NCBI RefSeq assembly: GCF_008630915.1
Contig: NZ_CP043909.1
Location: forward strand, 310,001 to 374,000
Source: Acinetobacter suaedae
GTDB taxonomy: Bacteria; Pseudomonadota; Gammaproteobacteria; Pseudomonadales; Moraxellaceae
Reading direction: 5' to 3'
DNA: 64,000 nucleotides
Shown: positions 1-8,300 of the stretch, piece after piece
How the letters are laid out: each line of letters starts with the position of its first letter
How positions within the stretch are numbered: the first letter of the stretch is position 1
The notes under the pieces: model-generated
The model's database searches: none
What the model saw: the letters and a program-made list of their open reading frames with translations, nothing else
What the model was told of the DNA's origin: nothing
Program-made: the position numbers and the translations under genes

Positions 1-1086
1 GGTGTCTATATGTTCGATGCTGATAATGGCAAGCTGCTTTGGTGGGCTGGTGCAAATAGCACAGCTGCTTCCACAAATGTTGTAAAAACTGCAGCAAGTG
101 ATTTGAAATATAGTGTTGTCAGTGAAATTCGTACAGAGGACCGTAATGGTGATGGTTTAACTGATCACTTGTATTTTGGGGATTTAGGAGGGCAATTATT
201 CCGTATAGATTTAGATAATAATGCAGCATCCACCAAAGATTTCGCTAAGTCACCTAGACGTTTACTAAATCTGAATGTGGCAGAAAAAAGCCCACGTTTT
301 TATGAAATGCCATCATTCTCCGTTTATGACTATGCAGGTCAAACCTTTGCGGTAGTTTCAATCGGAAGTGGAAATCGTAGCTTACCATTAAAAGATTATA
401 CAGTTGGTACATCTGGCTATGATTACGATGCTGTCTATAATATTTATGATCGAGATGTAACTGCACGGAACTTATATCAATCAGGATATACATTCTTAAC
501 TCCAACCTTGACTAAGTCTAATCTAGGGGAAATTACTCAAGTAAATCGTAATGATGACACGACATTGGTTGCACCATATCCAATGTCTTCGACTGCTAAG
601 CAGGGGTGGTATTTCCAATTTAAGTCAAACAAATTGCAGAGTGCAAAAGTATTTTCGACACCAATTGCCTTAAATAACCGTTTATTTGTCTCTACTTTTG
701 ATGGTAGTAAACCAGGGCTTTCTGGAGACTGTGGAGCAGGGGTTAAAGGTGAAAGTTTCTTGAATCAATTCTGCTTGCCGTATGGTCAATGTAATAAAAA
801 TCTAGTAACTGATTCAGGCGTTGCTTGCAGTACAGGAGATGGTTGTTCATTGGGTGCCGGTATTCAGTATTCAACGATTGTTGATGATAAAAAAGACTGT
901 GATCCAGCAGATCCAACATGTTCATCACCGGGTAGCGGTGGAGGAGAGCCAGGGGATGGAACAAATAATAAGAATTACTGTCTATCAACAGGGAATCGTG
1001 GTGCTACAACAGTAGGTGGTGTGATTTCTACAGGTAGTAGTCGAATTTGCTTAGAGCCACAACGTTGGTATGAACGTTCGAGATAG
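1..1086 (+). CDS. pilY1: PilY1-like type IV pilus tip adhesin, C-terminal part (5' end outside window)
   Basis: The reading frame is open from base 1, so this is the last 361 residues of a larger protein. It matches the C-terminal propeller of PilY1 (ComC in A. baylyi). There is a calcium-loop motif DRNGDGLTD near base 139, followed by YFGDLGGQ, and the end is a Cys-rich tail with a Gly/Ser/Pro-rich loop. The same motifs recur in the complete pilY1 at 5347-9537, so these are paralogues. PilY1 sits at the pilus tip, primes assembly with the minor pilins, and takes part in adhesion and natural transformation. Two pilin genes follow directly. The C-terminal tail differs from the second copy: it has an extra acidic/Gly-rich segment. 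Identity is firm; the specific adhesin role of this copy is inferred. Confidence 0.9.
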   Translation, partial: GVYMFDADNGKLLWWAGANSTAASTNVVKTAASDLKYSVVSEIRTEDRNGDGLTDHLYFGDLGGQLFRIDLDNNAASTKDFAKSPRRLLNLNVAEKSPRFYEMPSFSVYDYAGQTFAVVSIGSGNRSLPLKDYTVGTSGYDYDAVYNIYDRDVTARNLYQSGYTFLTPTLTKSNLGEITQVNRNDDTTLVAPYPMSSTAKQGWYFQFKSNKLQSAKVFSTPIALNNRLFVSTFDGSKPGLSGDCGAGVKGESFLNQFCLPYGQCNKNLVTDSGVACSTGDGCSLGAGIQYSTIVDDKKDCDPADPTCSSPGSGGGEPGDGTNNKNYCLSTGNRGATTVGGVISTGSSRICLEPQRWYERSR

Positions 1087-1095
1087 GGGAGCGTA

Positions 1096-1593
1096 ATGCA
1101 AAATAGTCGATTAACATCTGTACATGGATTTACTTTGGTTGAGTTGATGATCGTTGTGGTTATTGTTGCAATTTTTGCGGCAATTGCGATACCGAGCTAT
1201 CAAGAATATGTTCGACGTGCGATTGCTGCACAGGCTCAACAGGAAATGCAGCGTATATCAACTGAATTAGAGAGAAGTAAAACAAGAAACTTCAACTATT
1301 TGGGGTTCCCGAGTACGGTTGTTTTGCCTGTTGGTGCAACAGGTTCAGCGGTTCAATATACGATTACTGTAAGTGATGGAGCAGATGTCAGTAAATCGTT
1401 AACAGATAGTACTGCATCAGGACAAAGTTGGGTGATGCAGGGTATTTGGAAAACATCAGAAACAACAAATGTTGATAACTTCAGTTTTTTGATGACCAGT
1501 TCTGGAGTACGCTGTAAGAATAAAACCAAAGCGAATATTACTGCGACTAATGTAGATAATGCGACATGTGGAACAGGGCGAGAAGAATGGTAA
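1096..1593 (+). CDS. pilE: Type IV pilin-like protein (PilE/ComF type)
   Basis: 165-residue prepilin. Residues 1-11 are the leader ending in Gly, followed by [10 protein letters not shown] with the conserved Glu at mature position 5, then a hydrophobic helix. PilD would cut after Gly11 and methylate the new N-terminus. The C-terminal half has a Cys pair (RCKNKTK... TCG) that could close a disulfide loop. An SD (GGGAG) lies before the ATG, 9 bases after the pilY1 stop, so it is co-transcribed with pilY1. It resembles the pilin at 9530-10003, both sharing a (F/Y)S(F/L)LMTS.G..CK.KT.ANIT segment, so the pilY1-pilE pair is duplicated. It is probably a minor pilin, not the major subunit. Confidence 0.88.
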   Translation: MQNSRLTSVHGFTLVELMIVVVIVAIFAAIAIPSYQEYVRRAIAAQAQQEMQRISTELERSKTRNFNYLGFPSTVVLPVGATGSAVQYTITVSDGADVSKSLTDSTASGQSWVMQGIWKTSETTNVDNFSFLMTSSGVRCKNKTKANITATNVDNATCGTGREEW

Positions 1594-2045
1594 GAACAGT
1601 ACGAGGCTTTACACTTATTGAGTTGATGATTGTTGTTGCAATCGTTGGCATCTTGGCTGCTATTGCTTATCCATCTTATCAAGAACATGTACGGAAGACG
1701 AAACGCACAGATGCTCAGGCAGATATGATGGAGCTAGCAAATCGTTTGCAGCGTTACAAGATTGCGAATTTTACTTTTTTGAAGCCCAATGGTACGGCTA
1801 TTGATTTAGCGGATCTTGGCCATAATGGAACTTTGCCTCAGTCTGGAGGAGGCGTTTTATATAACTTAGCTTTGTCTAATGTAACTGCTGGAACTTGGAC
1901 ACTTACAGCAACACCAACAGGTGGGCAGCTTGGTGATGGGGACATTGTGTTAAATCATCGGGGTGAACGTTGTTGGGATAAAGGTAATAAAACAACAGGA
2001 GGGGCTTGTGTCCCATCAGCAACCTCCAATTGGGATGGTCGTTAA
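1587..2045 (+). CDS. pilE: Type IV pilin-like protein (PilE/ComE type)
   Basis: 152 residues starting MVRTVRG, then [18 protein letters not shown], a textbook class III signal with cleavage after Gly7 and Glu at +5. The ATG at 1587 lies inside the end of the preceding pilin gene (ATGGTAA overlap), implying translational coupling; a longer in-frame start at 1566 would only extend the leader. Two C-terminal cysteines (RCWDKG and GACVP) suggest the usual disulfide loop. It ends the first pilin group and is followed by a terminator. The second group (fimT to 10003) has no equivalent of this gene. Confidence 0.88.
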   Translation: MVRTVRGFTLIELMIVVAIVGILAAIAYPSYQEHVRKTKRTDAQADMMELANRLQRYKIANFTFLKPNGTAIDLADLGHNGTLPQSGGGVLYNLALSNVTAGTWTLTATPTGGQLGDGDIVLNHRGERCWDKGNKTTGGACVPSATSNWDGR

Positions 2046-2072
2046 AGTTTTTTGATGTTTTTTATCCAAGCT

Positions 2073-2105
2073 AAAAAGCAAATGTCCTCCGATGTTTGCT
2101 TTTTT
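2073..2105 (+). terminator. Rho-independent terminator after the first pilin group
   Basis: A 9-bp stem (AAAAGCAAA paired with TTTGCTTTT) with a 12-base loop, followed by a T run. It lies 30 bases after the pilE stop and separates the first pilin group from fimT. Confidence 0.75.
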
Positions 2106-2322
2106 ATTTGTTTATGTTTTTCAACGAATATTGTTTAAGTGTGATTTATTTATCTTTTTTATCCTTGAAAAATGACTTTATATAAATAATTCTTCAATTA
2201 TCTGACAATATCTACCTTTCATCCATAAAAAATAGATTTCCGTCTGTTTTGGTAGGAAATTGATGAATAGACATTAGAAACATTATTCAAAATTATAAAA
2301 ATTGTGCATATGGGAGGGCTGT

Positions 2323-3015
2323 ATGCAACCAGCATGCGATTCTGAATTTAACACCTCGCCTTCTTGCGAGATAGTGTCTATCAGGGCAAAATTTTGCTTT
2401 GCTCATCCTCGTATTCAATGTACAGCGTTTCATCTTGCATCATTGAATAGCTTAAAGCATAGCGCTCAGCCTTTCTGTGGGGTTACACCTCTTAATACAA
2501 AATTTCATTTTAGAACCCCAAGCCCAACTCTTTGTCTTACAGCCCGATCAAGCAGTACTGGATTATATCGGATCTCAGGGTTTACGTTATTTGAATTGAT
2601 TGTAACGATTGCAATTATTGCCATTATTGCGGTGATGGCAGCTCCTTCATTTGCCAATATGTATTCAAAACAGAAATTAGAGTCATCTGCTCGAGAAGTT
2701 GCAATGAAGATATCTGAGGCGAGAGCTCAAGCTGCTATGTTACGTAACACAACAGGCATGTGTTTAAGCTCATTATCTGAAGAGAGTTGTTTAACAGCAT
2801 TAGGAATTACTGATTTAAATAAAAATAGAGTATTTATTGCACAACTAGAAACGGGAGTTACCGTTGATAGTCGTTCTGAAACCCATCTTATTTTTAGAAA
2901 TAATGGAAGTATTACAACTGCTACAAATTTTATTTTGCTCCGTAAAGGGCTGTCTTATTGTGTAGCTGTTGGGCTTACAGGAGATACAAGAATAAATGAA
3001 GGGGCTTGCACATGA
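2323..3015 (+). CDS. fimT: Minor pseudopilin FimT/GspH-like with an extraordinarily long leader
   Basis: 230 residues. The prepilin motif G|FTLFELIVTIAIIAII starts only at residue 86; FimT leaders are normally under about 15 residues. The ATG at 2323 has a near-perfect SD (GGGAGG, about 6 bases upstream), and the frame stays open through the leader, which supports its translation. A TTG in frame at 2443 is the only later start candidate I see, and it would still leave a leader of about 46 residues. After the helix comes a normal GspH-type body (KQKLESSAREVAMKISEARA). The leader DNA (2323-2580) is crowded with inverted repeats and its last 50 bases resemble the pilW leader. FimT is a minor pilin that can bind DNA during uptake. 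The ATGA overlap with pilV shows an operon. Confidence 0.82.
   Translation: MQPACDSEFNTSPSCEIVSIRAKFCFAHPRIQCTAFHLASLNSLKHSAQPFCGVTPLNTKFHFRTPSPTLCLTARSSSTGLYRISGFTLFELIVTIAIIAIIAVMAAPSFANMYSKQKLESSAREVAMKISEARAQAAMLRNTTGMCLSSLSEESCLTALGITDLNKNRVFIAQLETGVTVDSRSETHLIFRNNGSITTATNFILLRKGLSYCVAVGLTGDTRINEGACT
2355..2520 (+). repeat. Cluster of inverted repeats inside the fimT leader
   Basis: Perfect inverted repeats read from the sequence: CTCGC / GCGAG (2355-2359 and 2366-2370), GATAG / CTATC (2370-2374 and 2378-2382), the 12-bp palindrome GCAAAATTTTGC (2386-2397), TATTCAATG / CATTGAATA (2412-2420 and 2441-2449), and TGGGGTT / AACCCCA (2478-2484 and 2514-2520). They lie between the fimT start codon and its prepilin motif. 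They could fold the mRNA near the start, or mark a palindromic element inserted in frame. Confidence 0.6.
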
Positions 3016-3500
3016 AATATAATTATCAAAAAGGTGTGGGGCTGGTTGAAGTACTTGTTGCTTTGATTTTATTGGCAGTAGCTGTATTGGGTTTTGCTGC
3101 TCTGCAGTTAAGGGCCGTTGATGCGAGCTTGGAAGCTAGTAAACAGGTTTTAGCTTTAACAATTGCTCGTGATCTAGCAGAGCGAATGAGAGCAAATCCT
3201 CAGGCAGTAAGAGATGGAAATTATAGTGTCGGTGCTGTTTCTGTACCAACATCCGAAGTGATCGCTACCGTTGGTAATGCAGCAAATATCGCAGAACAAG
3301 ATTTAAATAATGCTGCAGTGCAAGCAAAGAATAATGGAATGAATTTATCTGTTAGCAATTGTCCCACAGGCGCAACGCGGCAGTGTATTTATGTGGCATG
3401 GGAAGAAACCTCTTTATCTGGGAGTCAAGGGGTAGAAGCGTGCATTAAAGATGGTGTGTACGTAAAAGGATCTCATTGTTTGTTTTTGGAGGCTTATTAA
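3012..3500 (+). CDS. pilV: Type IV pilus minor pilin PilV
   Basis: 162 residues. The leader MKYNYQKG is followed by VGLVEVLVALILLAVAVLG, typical of PilV/GspI, with Glu at mature position 5. The body carries LQLRAVDASLEASKQVLALTIARDLAERMRANP, a family hallmark, and later cysteines. The ATG at 3012 overlaps the fimT stop (ATGA), which favours it over an in-frame TTG at 3006. PilV works with FimT, PilW, PilX and PilY1 as the priming complex that starts pilus assembly in the inner membrane. Confidence 0.92.
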   Translation: MKYNYQKGVGLVEVLVALILLAVAVLGFAALQLRAVDASLEASKQVLALTIARDLAERMRANPQAVRDGNYSVGAVSVPTSEVIATVGNAANIAEQDLNNAAVQAKNNGMNLSVSNCPTGATRQCIYVAWEETSLSGSQGVEACIKDGVYVKGSHCLFLEAY

Positions 3501-3501
3501 A

Positions 3502-4596
3502 ATGAAAAAAAGCCTCACAAATCACATTAAGCAAAGTTCTTCGTCTTGTGCTCGAAACCCTGGTACTCGAAGCATAGCTTCTTGTCTTGCGACCCGACCG
3601 GGCGTTGCTCGGTTTCATCGGACCTCAGGATTTACTTTGATTGAGCTCATGGTTTCATTAGCTTTGGGTTTAATTATTGTCGCTGCGGCAACACAATTGT
3701 TTATTACGGGACTAACCAGTTATAAGTTACAAAAGGCGATGGCACATATTCAGGATAGTGCAAGTTTTGGACTAAACTTTATTGTTGATGACATTCGTAA
3801 GGCAAATCTAAGTTCGCCGATGCCAGCGGTAAATGATCAAATTGCTTATTCAGGAATCATTCTAACTTCAAATAATGTTGGGTCAAAAATTAATTTAAAT
3901 TGTACGGCATGCTTTTCTGATAACAAGTTAACGAGTTTTGGAAATGCCAATGTTACAGGACTTGCAAATGATCAGTTATTGATTCGTTATCGATCTCCAC
4001 AAGATGGCTTTGACTGTTCTGGAAATAGTTTAGCAAAAGATGTGTATGTCGTTCAGCGTTATTTCGTTGGTTCAACATCAACAGACTTACGCCAGTCTTT
4101 GCGTTGCCAAGCTGCGCAATATACACAAGCTCAATTAGATGCTGCTACTGAAACAAAACCTCTTTTATTGAACTGGACAACGAGTCAGGTCATTTTACCA
4201 AATGTGGACTTTTTCCAAGTTCGTCTTGGTTATATCGATGGTGAGCTTGAAAGTACCAGTAGTTCGCTTGCTTATACCGATATCAAAAACTACATGGCTT
4301 TGAGCGCTAAAACCAAAAACATTGATGGTGTTGTTCAAGCTGTACGCCCACATGTACATGCGATTCAAATAGGCGTTTTGGTCCAATCTGCAGATTCTGC
4401 AGGTCATCAATCTATTATAAAAGATCGGAATAAAGAGCCATTTCAGGTACTTGGTACACAGGTTACATTGACACCTGCATATCAAGATACTCGATTACGT
4501 CAGGTTGTAGATCAAACGATTTCACTCCGGAATGCGATGGGGTGGGTAACTGAAGGATGTGATAGCAGTAAATCATCTTGTACAGGAGGGGCTTGA
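3502..4596 (+). CDS. pilW: Type IV pilus minor pilin PilW with long leader
   Basis: 364 residues. PilW proteins usually have a leader of about 10 residues; here the cleavage site [15 protein letters not shown] is at residue 43. The ATG has an SD (GGAGG) 10 bases upstream, and I see no other ATG, GTG or TTG in frame before the motif, so the leader must be translated if the gene is. The leader is basic and Ser/Cys-rich. Its end (CLATR...TSGFTL) aligns without gaps to the end of the fimT leader (CLTAR...ISGFTL). The remainder is a normal PilW body. It begins 1 base after the pilV stop and is followed by pilX 2 bases after its own stop. Confidence 0.85.
   Translation: MKKSLTNHIKQSSSSCARNPGTRSIASCLATRPGVARFHRTSGFTLIELMVSLALGLIIVAAATQLFITGLTSYKLQKAMAHIQDSASFGLNFIVDDIRKANLSSPMPAVNDQIAYSGIILTSNNVGSKINLNCTACFSDNKLTSFGNANVTGLANDQLLIRYRSPQDGFDCSGNSLAKDVYVVQRYFVGSTSTDLRQSLRCQAAQYTQAQLDAATETKPLLLNWTTSQVILPNVDFFQVRLGYIDGELESTSSSLAYTDIKNYMALSAKTKNIDGVVQAVRPHVHAIQIGVLVQSADSAGHQSIIKDRNKEPFQVLGTQVTLTPAYQDTRLRQVVDQTISLRNAMGWVTEGCDSSKSSCTGGA
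3569..3581 (+). repeat. Small perfect hairpin in the pilW leader
   Basis: GAAGC-ATA-GCTTC, a 5-bp stem with a 3-base loop, 67 bases after the pilW ATG. A second, shorter complementarity (CCGA / TCGG at 3594-3597 and 3609-3612) follows. This echoes the hairpin clustering in the fimT leader. Confidence 0.45.
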
Positions 4597-4598
4597 AC

Positions 4599-5333
4599 AT
4601 GATTAATAATCAAAAAGGTTCAACACTCATTATTGTACTGATGATCGTTTTACTGATCACGATCATTGGAACGCTTGCAATTCGCCAAAGCGTGAGTTCC
4701 TTAAAGTTGGTGAGCAATAATCAAATGCAAACATTATTGTTGCAAAATTCTGATGCAGCATTAATGGCTTTCCAAAACCCTGCTTTTCAGCAGCATATCG
4801 CTGCAGCGAATGGGATAGTGGGTTTTTTTAAGAATGAAAGTAATAGAGATGCGGAATTGGTGATGTGTTTTGAGGGCGACGAACCTTTTCAATTGAGTAA
4901 TGCAAGCTATCGTTTAAACAGCACCTCTTTTGTGGATATGGCAACGGGTAGTGGAGCTTGTAACAAAGATTCAGTATCTGGAGGTCGTTCTGCTGTTGTG
5001 ACACAGGTATACATTAAACGTGAGGTAGAGCAAGTCACCGTACCATTTGCAGATTTAGCACGTGGTACTGAAAGTTTAGGTGCAAAAACTGAAAATAATA
5101 TCCGTTTGCGTGTTTATGTGATTTCAGTGATGAAAGGCTTGCTTTCGGATCCTAATAAAACTTTGTTCATCGGAAGTAATGATCCAAAGCAAGGTTGCCT
5201 AACTAAGAGTATTGATCATGATGGCGATAATCTAGTCGCTAATTGTTTGAAAAAAAATGAAGAAAATCCTTTATATAATATGCAAGTAGCGGAATATCGC
5301 TTCTTATCTGATTTTGAACCATCAGGTTCATAG
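4599..5333 (+). CDS. pilX: Type IV pilus minor pilin PilX
   Basis: 244 residues beginning MINNQKG, then STLIIVLMIVLLITIIG. As in other PilX/GspK-type proteins, position 5 of the mature protein is not Glu. This subunit is thought to sit at the extreme tip with PilY1. The ATG at 4599 follows an SD (AGGAGGGG) and lies 2 bases after the pilW stop; an upstream in-frame TTG at 4578 would start inside pilW. The next gene, pilY1, follows with a strong SD. Cysteines in the soluble domain (MCFEGD, ACNKD, GCLTK, NCLKK) may form disulfides. Confidence 0.9.
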   Translation: MINNQKGSTLIIVLMIVLLITIIGTLAIRQSVSSLKLVSNNQMQTLLLQNSDAALMAFQNPAFQQHIAAANGIVGFFKNESNRDAELVMCFEGDEPFQLSNASYRLNSTSFVDMATGSGACNKDSVSGGRSAVVTQVYIKREVEQVTVPFADLARGTESLGAKTENNIRLRVYVISVMKGLLSDPNKTLFIGSNDPKQGCLTKSIDHDGDNLVANCLKKNEENPLYNMQVAEYRFLSDFEPSGS

Positions 5334-5346
5334 GGGAGCCAGGGTC

Positions 5347-8300
5347 ATGAATAATAATAAAATGAGAAGATTAACAAAACGCGAGCGCAAACAACAAGAT
5401 AAAGCAAAAGGGTTATTGCTCAGTTGTACTGTGCTATCAAGCTTTTTAATATTCTCCTCTATTGCTTCCGCAAGTGATATTGAGATTTATCAAAATCCAA
5501 ACAATAGCAACGTGATTATGCTGATGGTTGATGTTTCCCAAAGTATGGGAACGGGTCCTATTGCGGATTTACAGCGCGATTACCCACTTTGTTTACAAGG
5601 TGGTTTGCTCGGTGGAGTGAAAGGCTTACTTGGATCTGCTGGTGTTGCGGTGAAGGCCGATATATTGGATCTAATCAAATTAGACACGACCACCACGTCT
5701 GTTGATCAGGCCTATTGTGATATTCCCTCTGAATTGGTTGTGAATATTTTAGAGACTGTAAACAATATTGGAGGTGTTGATTTACTCGGACTTCAGGGTT
5801 CGGCGCAATATATAAAAGACAGTTGTGAACCGATAGATATGCAAAAAGGGGGTACAGTTGAAATTATTAAAGGTTATCGTTGTTTCAACAGATTAGCACG
5901 AGTAAAGCAGGCTGTGCGTGATGTTATAGACGGCAATGACGAAAAAGGGATTGGTAAATTGCCTGATGGAGTTTCAGTCGGACTATCCGTATTCCCTGCA
6001 AACGCAATTTCTGGTACAGGGAAAAATGAACTTGCTGGAATGATTGCTGTCGAGGCAAGGCCTTTGGATGATGTACAGCGTCAAAGGATTAAAGATGCAA
6101 TTAATGGAGTGGATAGTGTTGATCCAGTGAGTCATCTTTTAACGGATGTGAGTAGGCTTGTTGATCATTTACTAAAGCTTAACCCTGTTGGTTTACTATT
6201 GGATGTATTGGGTACGATTCCACAATTAATCGACAACTTAAAAACTCTTGCTGGCTTAAGTACACCAACAGCCACAGCTTATGCAGAAACGGGGGCATAT
6301 CTACTTGGTAACACAACCAAAGGGACTTTAGTGAAGTCAAAAGAGGTAGGAAAAATCAAGAAAGGTGGCTTATTAACAAGAACCACCTATTATCAATGTG
6401 ATAATCAATGGATAGATGGTAAATGTACTAAATGGAAAGATTCGGGTGATTCTTGGTATAAAAATAAAGAATATGACTGGGTGTCAGACCAAGGACTTTT
6501 AGATCGGCTTCTAGGAGGATTATTGGGAGGAGCTGAGGTTATCTTCTATCAGTATGATACGAATTTGGTGAACAACATTTCCTCTTATAGTGGTTTTCCT
6601 GTTTCGATTGATGCAAGTAAAAATGGTGATGTCTATCGTTCGCCAGCACAAAATTCACAATGTAGTGCCAAGGGAATATATGTTTTAACGGGAAGTATTC
6701 CTGATTTGGACCCAAACTTGCTAGATGGGCTGCTGGGAGCATCAAGTGTACGTGAATCTTCTACAGCGACAGAGCCAGTTCAAAGAATCATGAGTCGCTC
6801 CATTAATAAAAATAGTAACACAGCATTTAGTTGTGGAGCTGTACCAACAGGGTGGTATGCTGGTTCGAACTCCAATAAAGAAACGTGGAACTGTATTGCG
6901 AATTATGCAGGAATATTAAAAGGGGACAATTATAAAATAAAAACAGGTGTAGGTGGTATTGGACGTGAGTTCTCACATATTCCAAGTGCCAAATCCGAGT
7001 TAGATTTCGATACAGTACAAGCCCCTAATTCGGTGTTATCGAGCCTTTTACAGCCAGTAGCAGCACTTGTAAAGGTATTAGATCCTGTACTGTCATTACT
7101 GGGTTTAGGAAACTTGATTGATAAACTCAATAAAATACTCGATAACGTACTGCCTGTCCCTTTGGACCAAGATACTCATAATAAAAATGTTGCAAATTTA
7201 GCGCGTTGGGGGGTTCATGGTGGTGGCGGATGGTATCAATTATCCAGTGCTCAAAGTATTGCTGAAGGCATTCTCGACTTTAACCAAAATTTGATTGAAG
7301 TGGAGTCTGATCCAATTGGATTACAAACGCTCCCAGCAGATCCACTTACTCCATATCGTATGACCAATGATGTGTATAAAAGTATGTTCGAACCAACAGA
7401 AAAAGCCAGTTGGTTAGGCAACTTTAAAAAGTACTATGCTCAAGATGACAATTCCGTATACAAGCTGAAAGATGCATGGAGCGTAAGTGCATCTCCTTAT
7501 GATGTAAGGGATTGGAATAAAGGTGGTTTACTTGCCAAACTTGAGAGTTTAAGAACATCCGCTAATCTTACGGGTCGAACTTTACTGATTAACCGTGATT
7601 GTGAAAATGACGAGGATGGAAAAATTCGATTTGTTGCTACCCATCAACTTAAAACGATAGATAATCGTTATCTGGATACTTCAAATAGCAGTCGTTGTTC
7701 TTTGGCGCCGAATAAAAGAGACAATGCAAACGATGAAGATTATTACTTGATGAGTCTCTTGGGATATAAATTAGATAAAGGTGCTACAGCAGGGGATTTA
7801 ACTGAAGCCAATCGTACCAATTGGCAGGTTGGTATGAATCTACATTCAACGCCGATCAAGCTAACGCAAGAAGCTACTTTTAATGCGGATAGTACGATAG
7901 ATGAGCGTAAAGACTATATGTTGTTTGGTACGACCCAAGGCTTATTGCATGTGGTCGATGCAAAAACAGGTGAAGAAACTTTTGCATTTGTGCCAAATGA
8001 AATGTTGGAAAACCGTCAACAACGTAACGCTTTCTTAAAAGAGAAAACAGGTGTTAAAGCCAATATGGCGTACGGTATTGATGGTGCTTGGACTTTATAT
8101 AGTGAATATGTCTATGGAATGCAACGTGTAAGTAGTGGTAGCAGTAGTAGTCGAGTTGTAGCAACGGTAGGTGAAGCAAGGAATGCAAGTGGTACAACGT
8201 TAAAAGATAATGCCGGTAAAGTCATAAAAGGTAAACAAGTTGCCTATGGCGGTTTACGCATGGGAGGGCGTAGCTATTATGCACTTGATTTGGCTAAGTT

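Noticed and set aside
1353..1688. Minus-strand ORF of 111 codons across the two pilE genes
   Set aside because: It lies wholly opposite two well-supported pilin genes and shows no domain or SD; a shadow frame.
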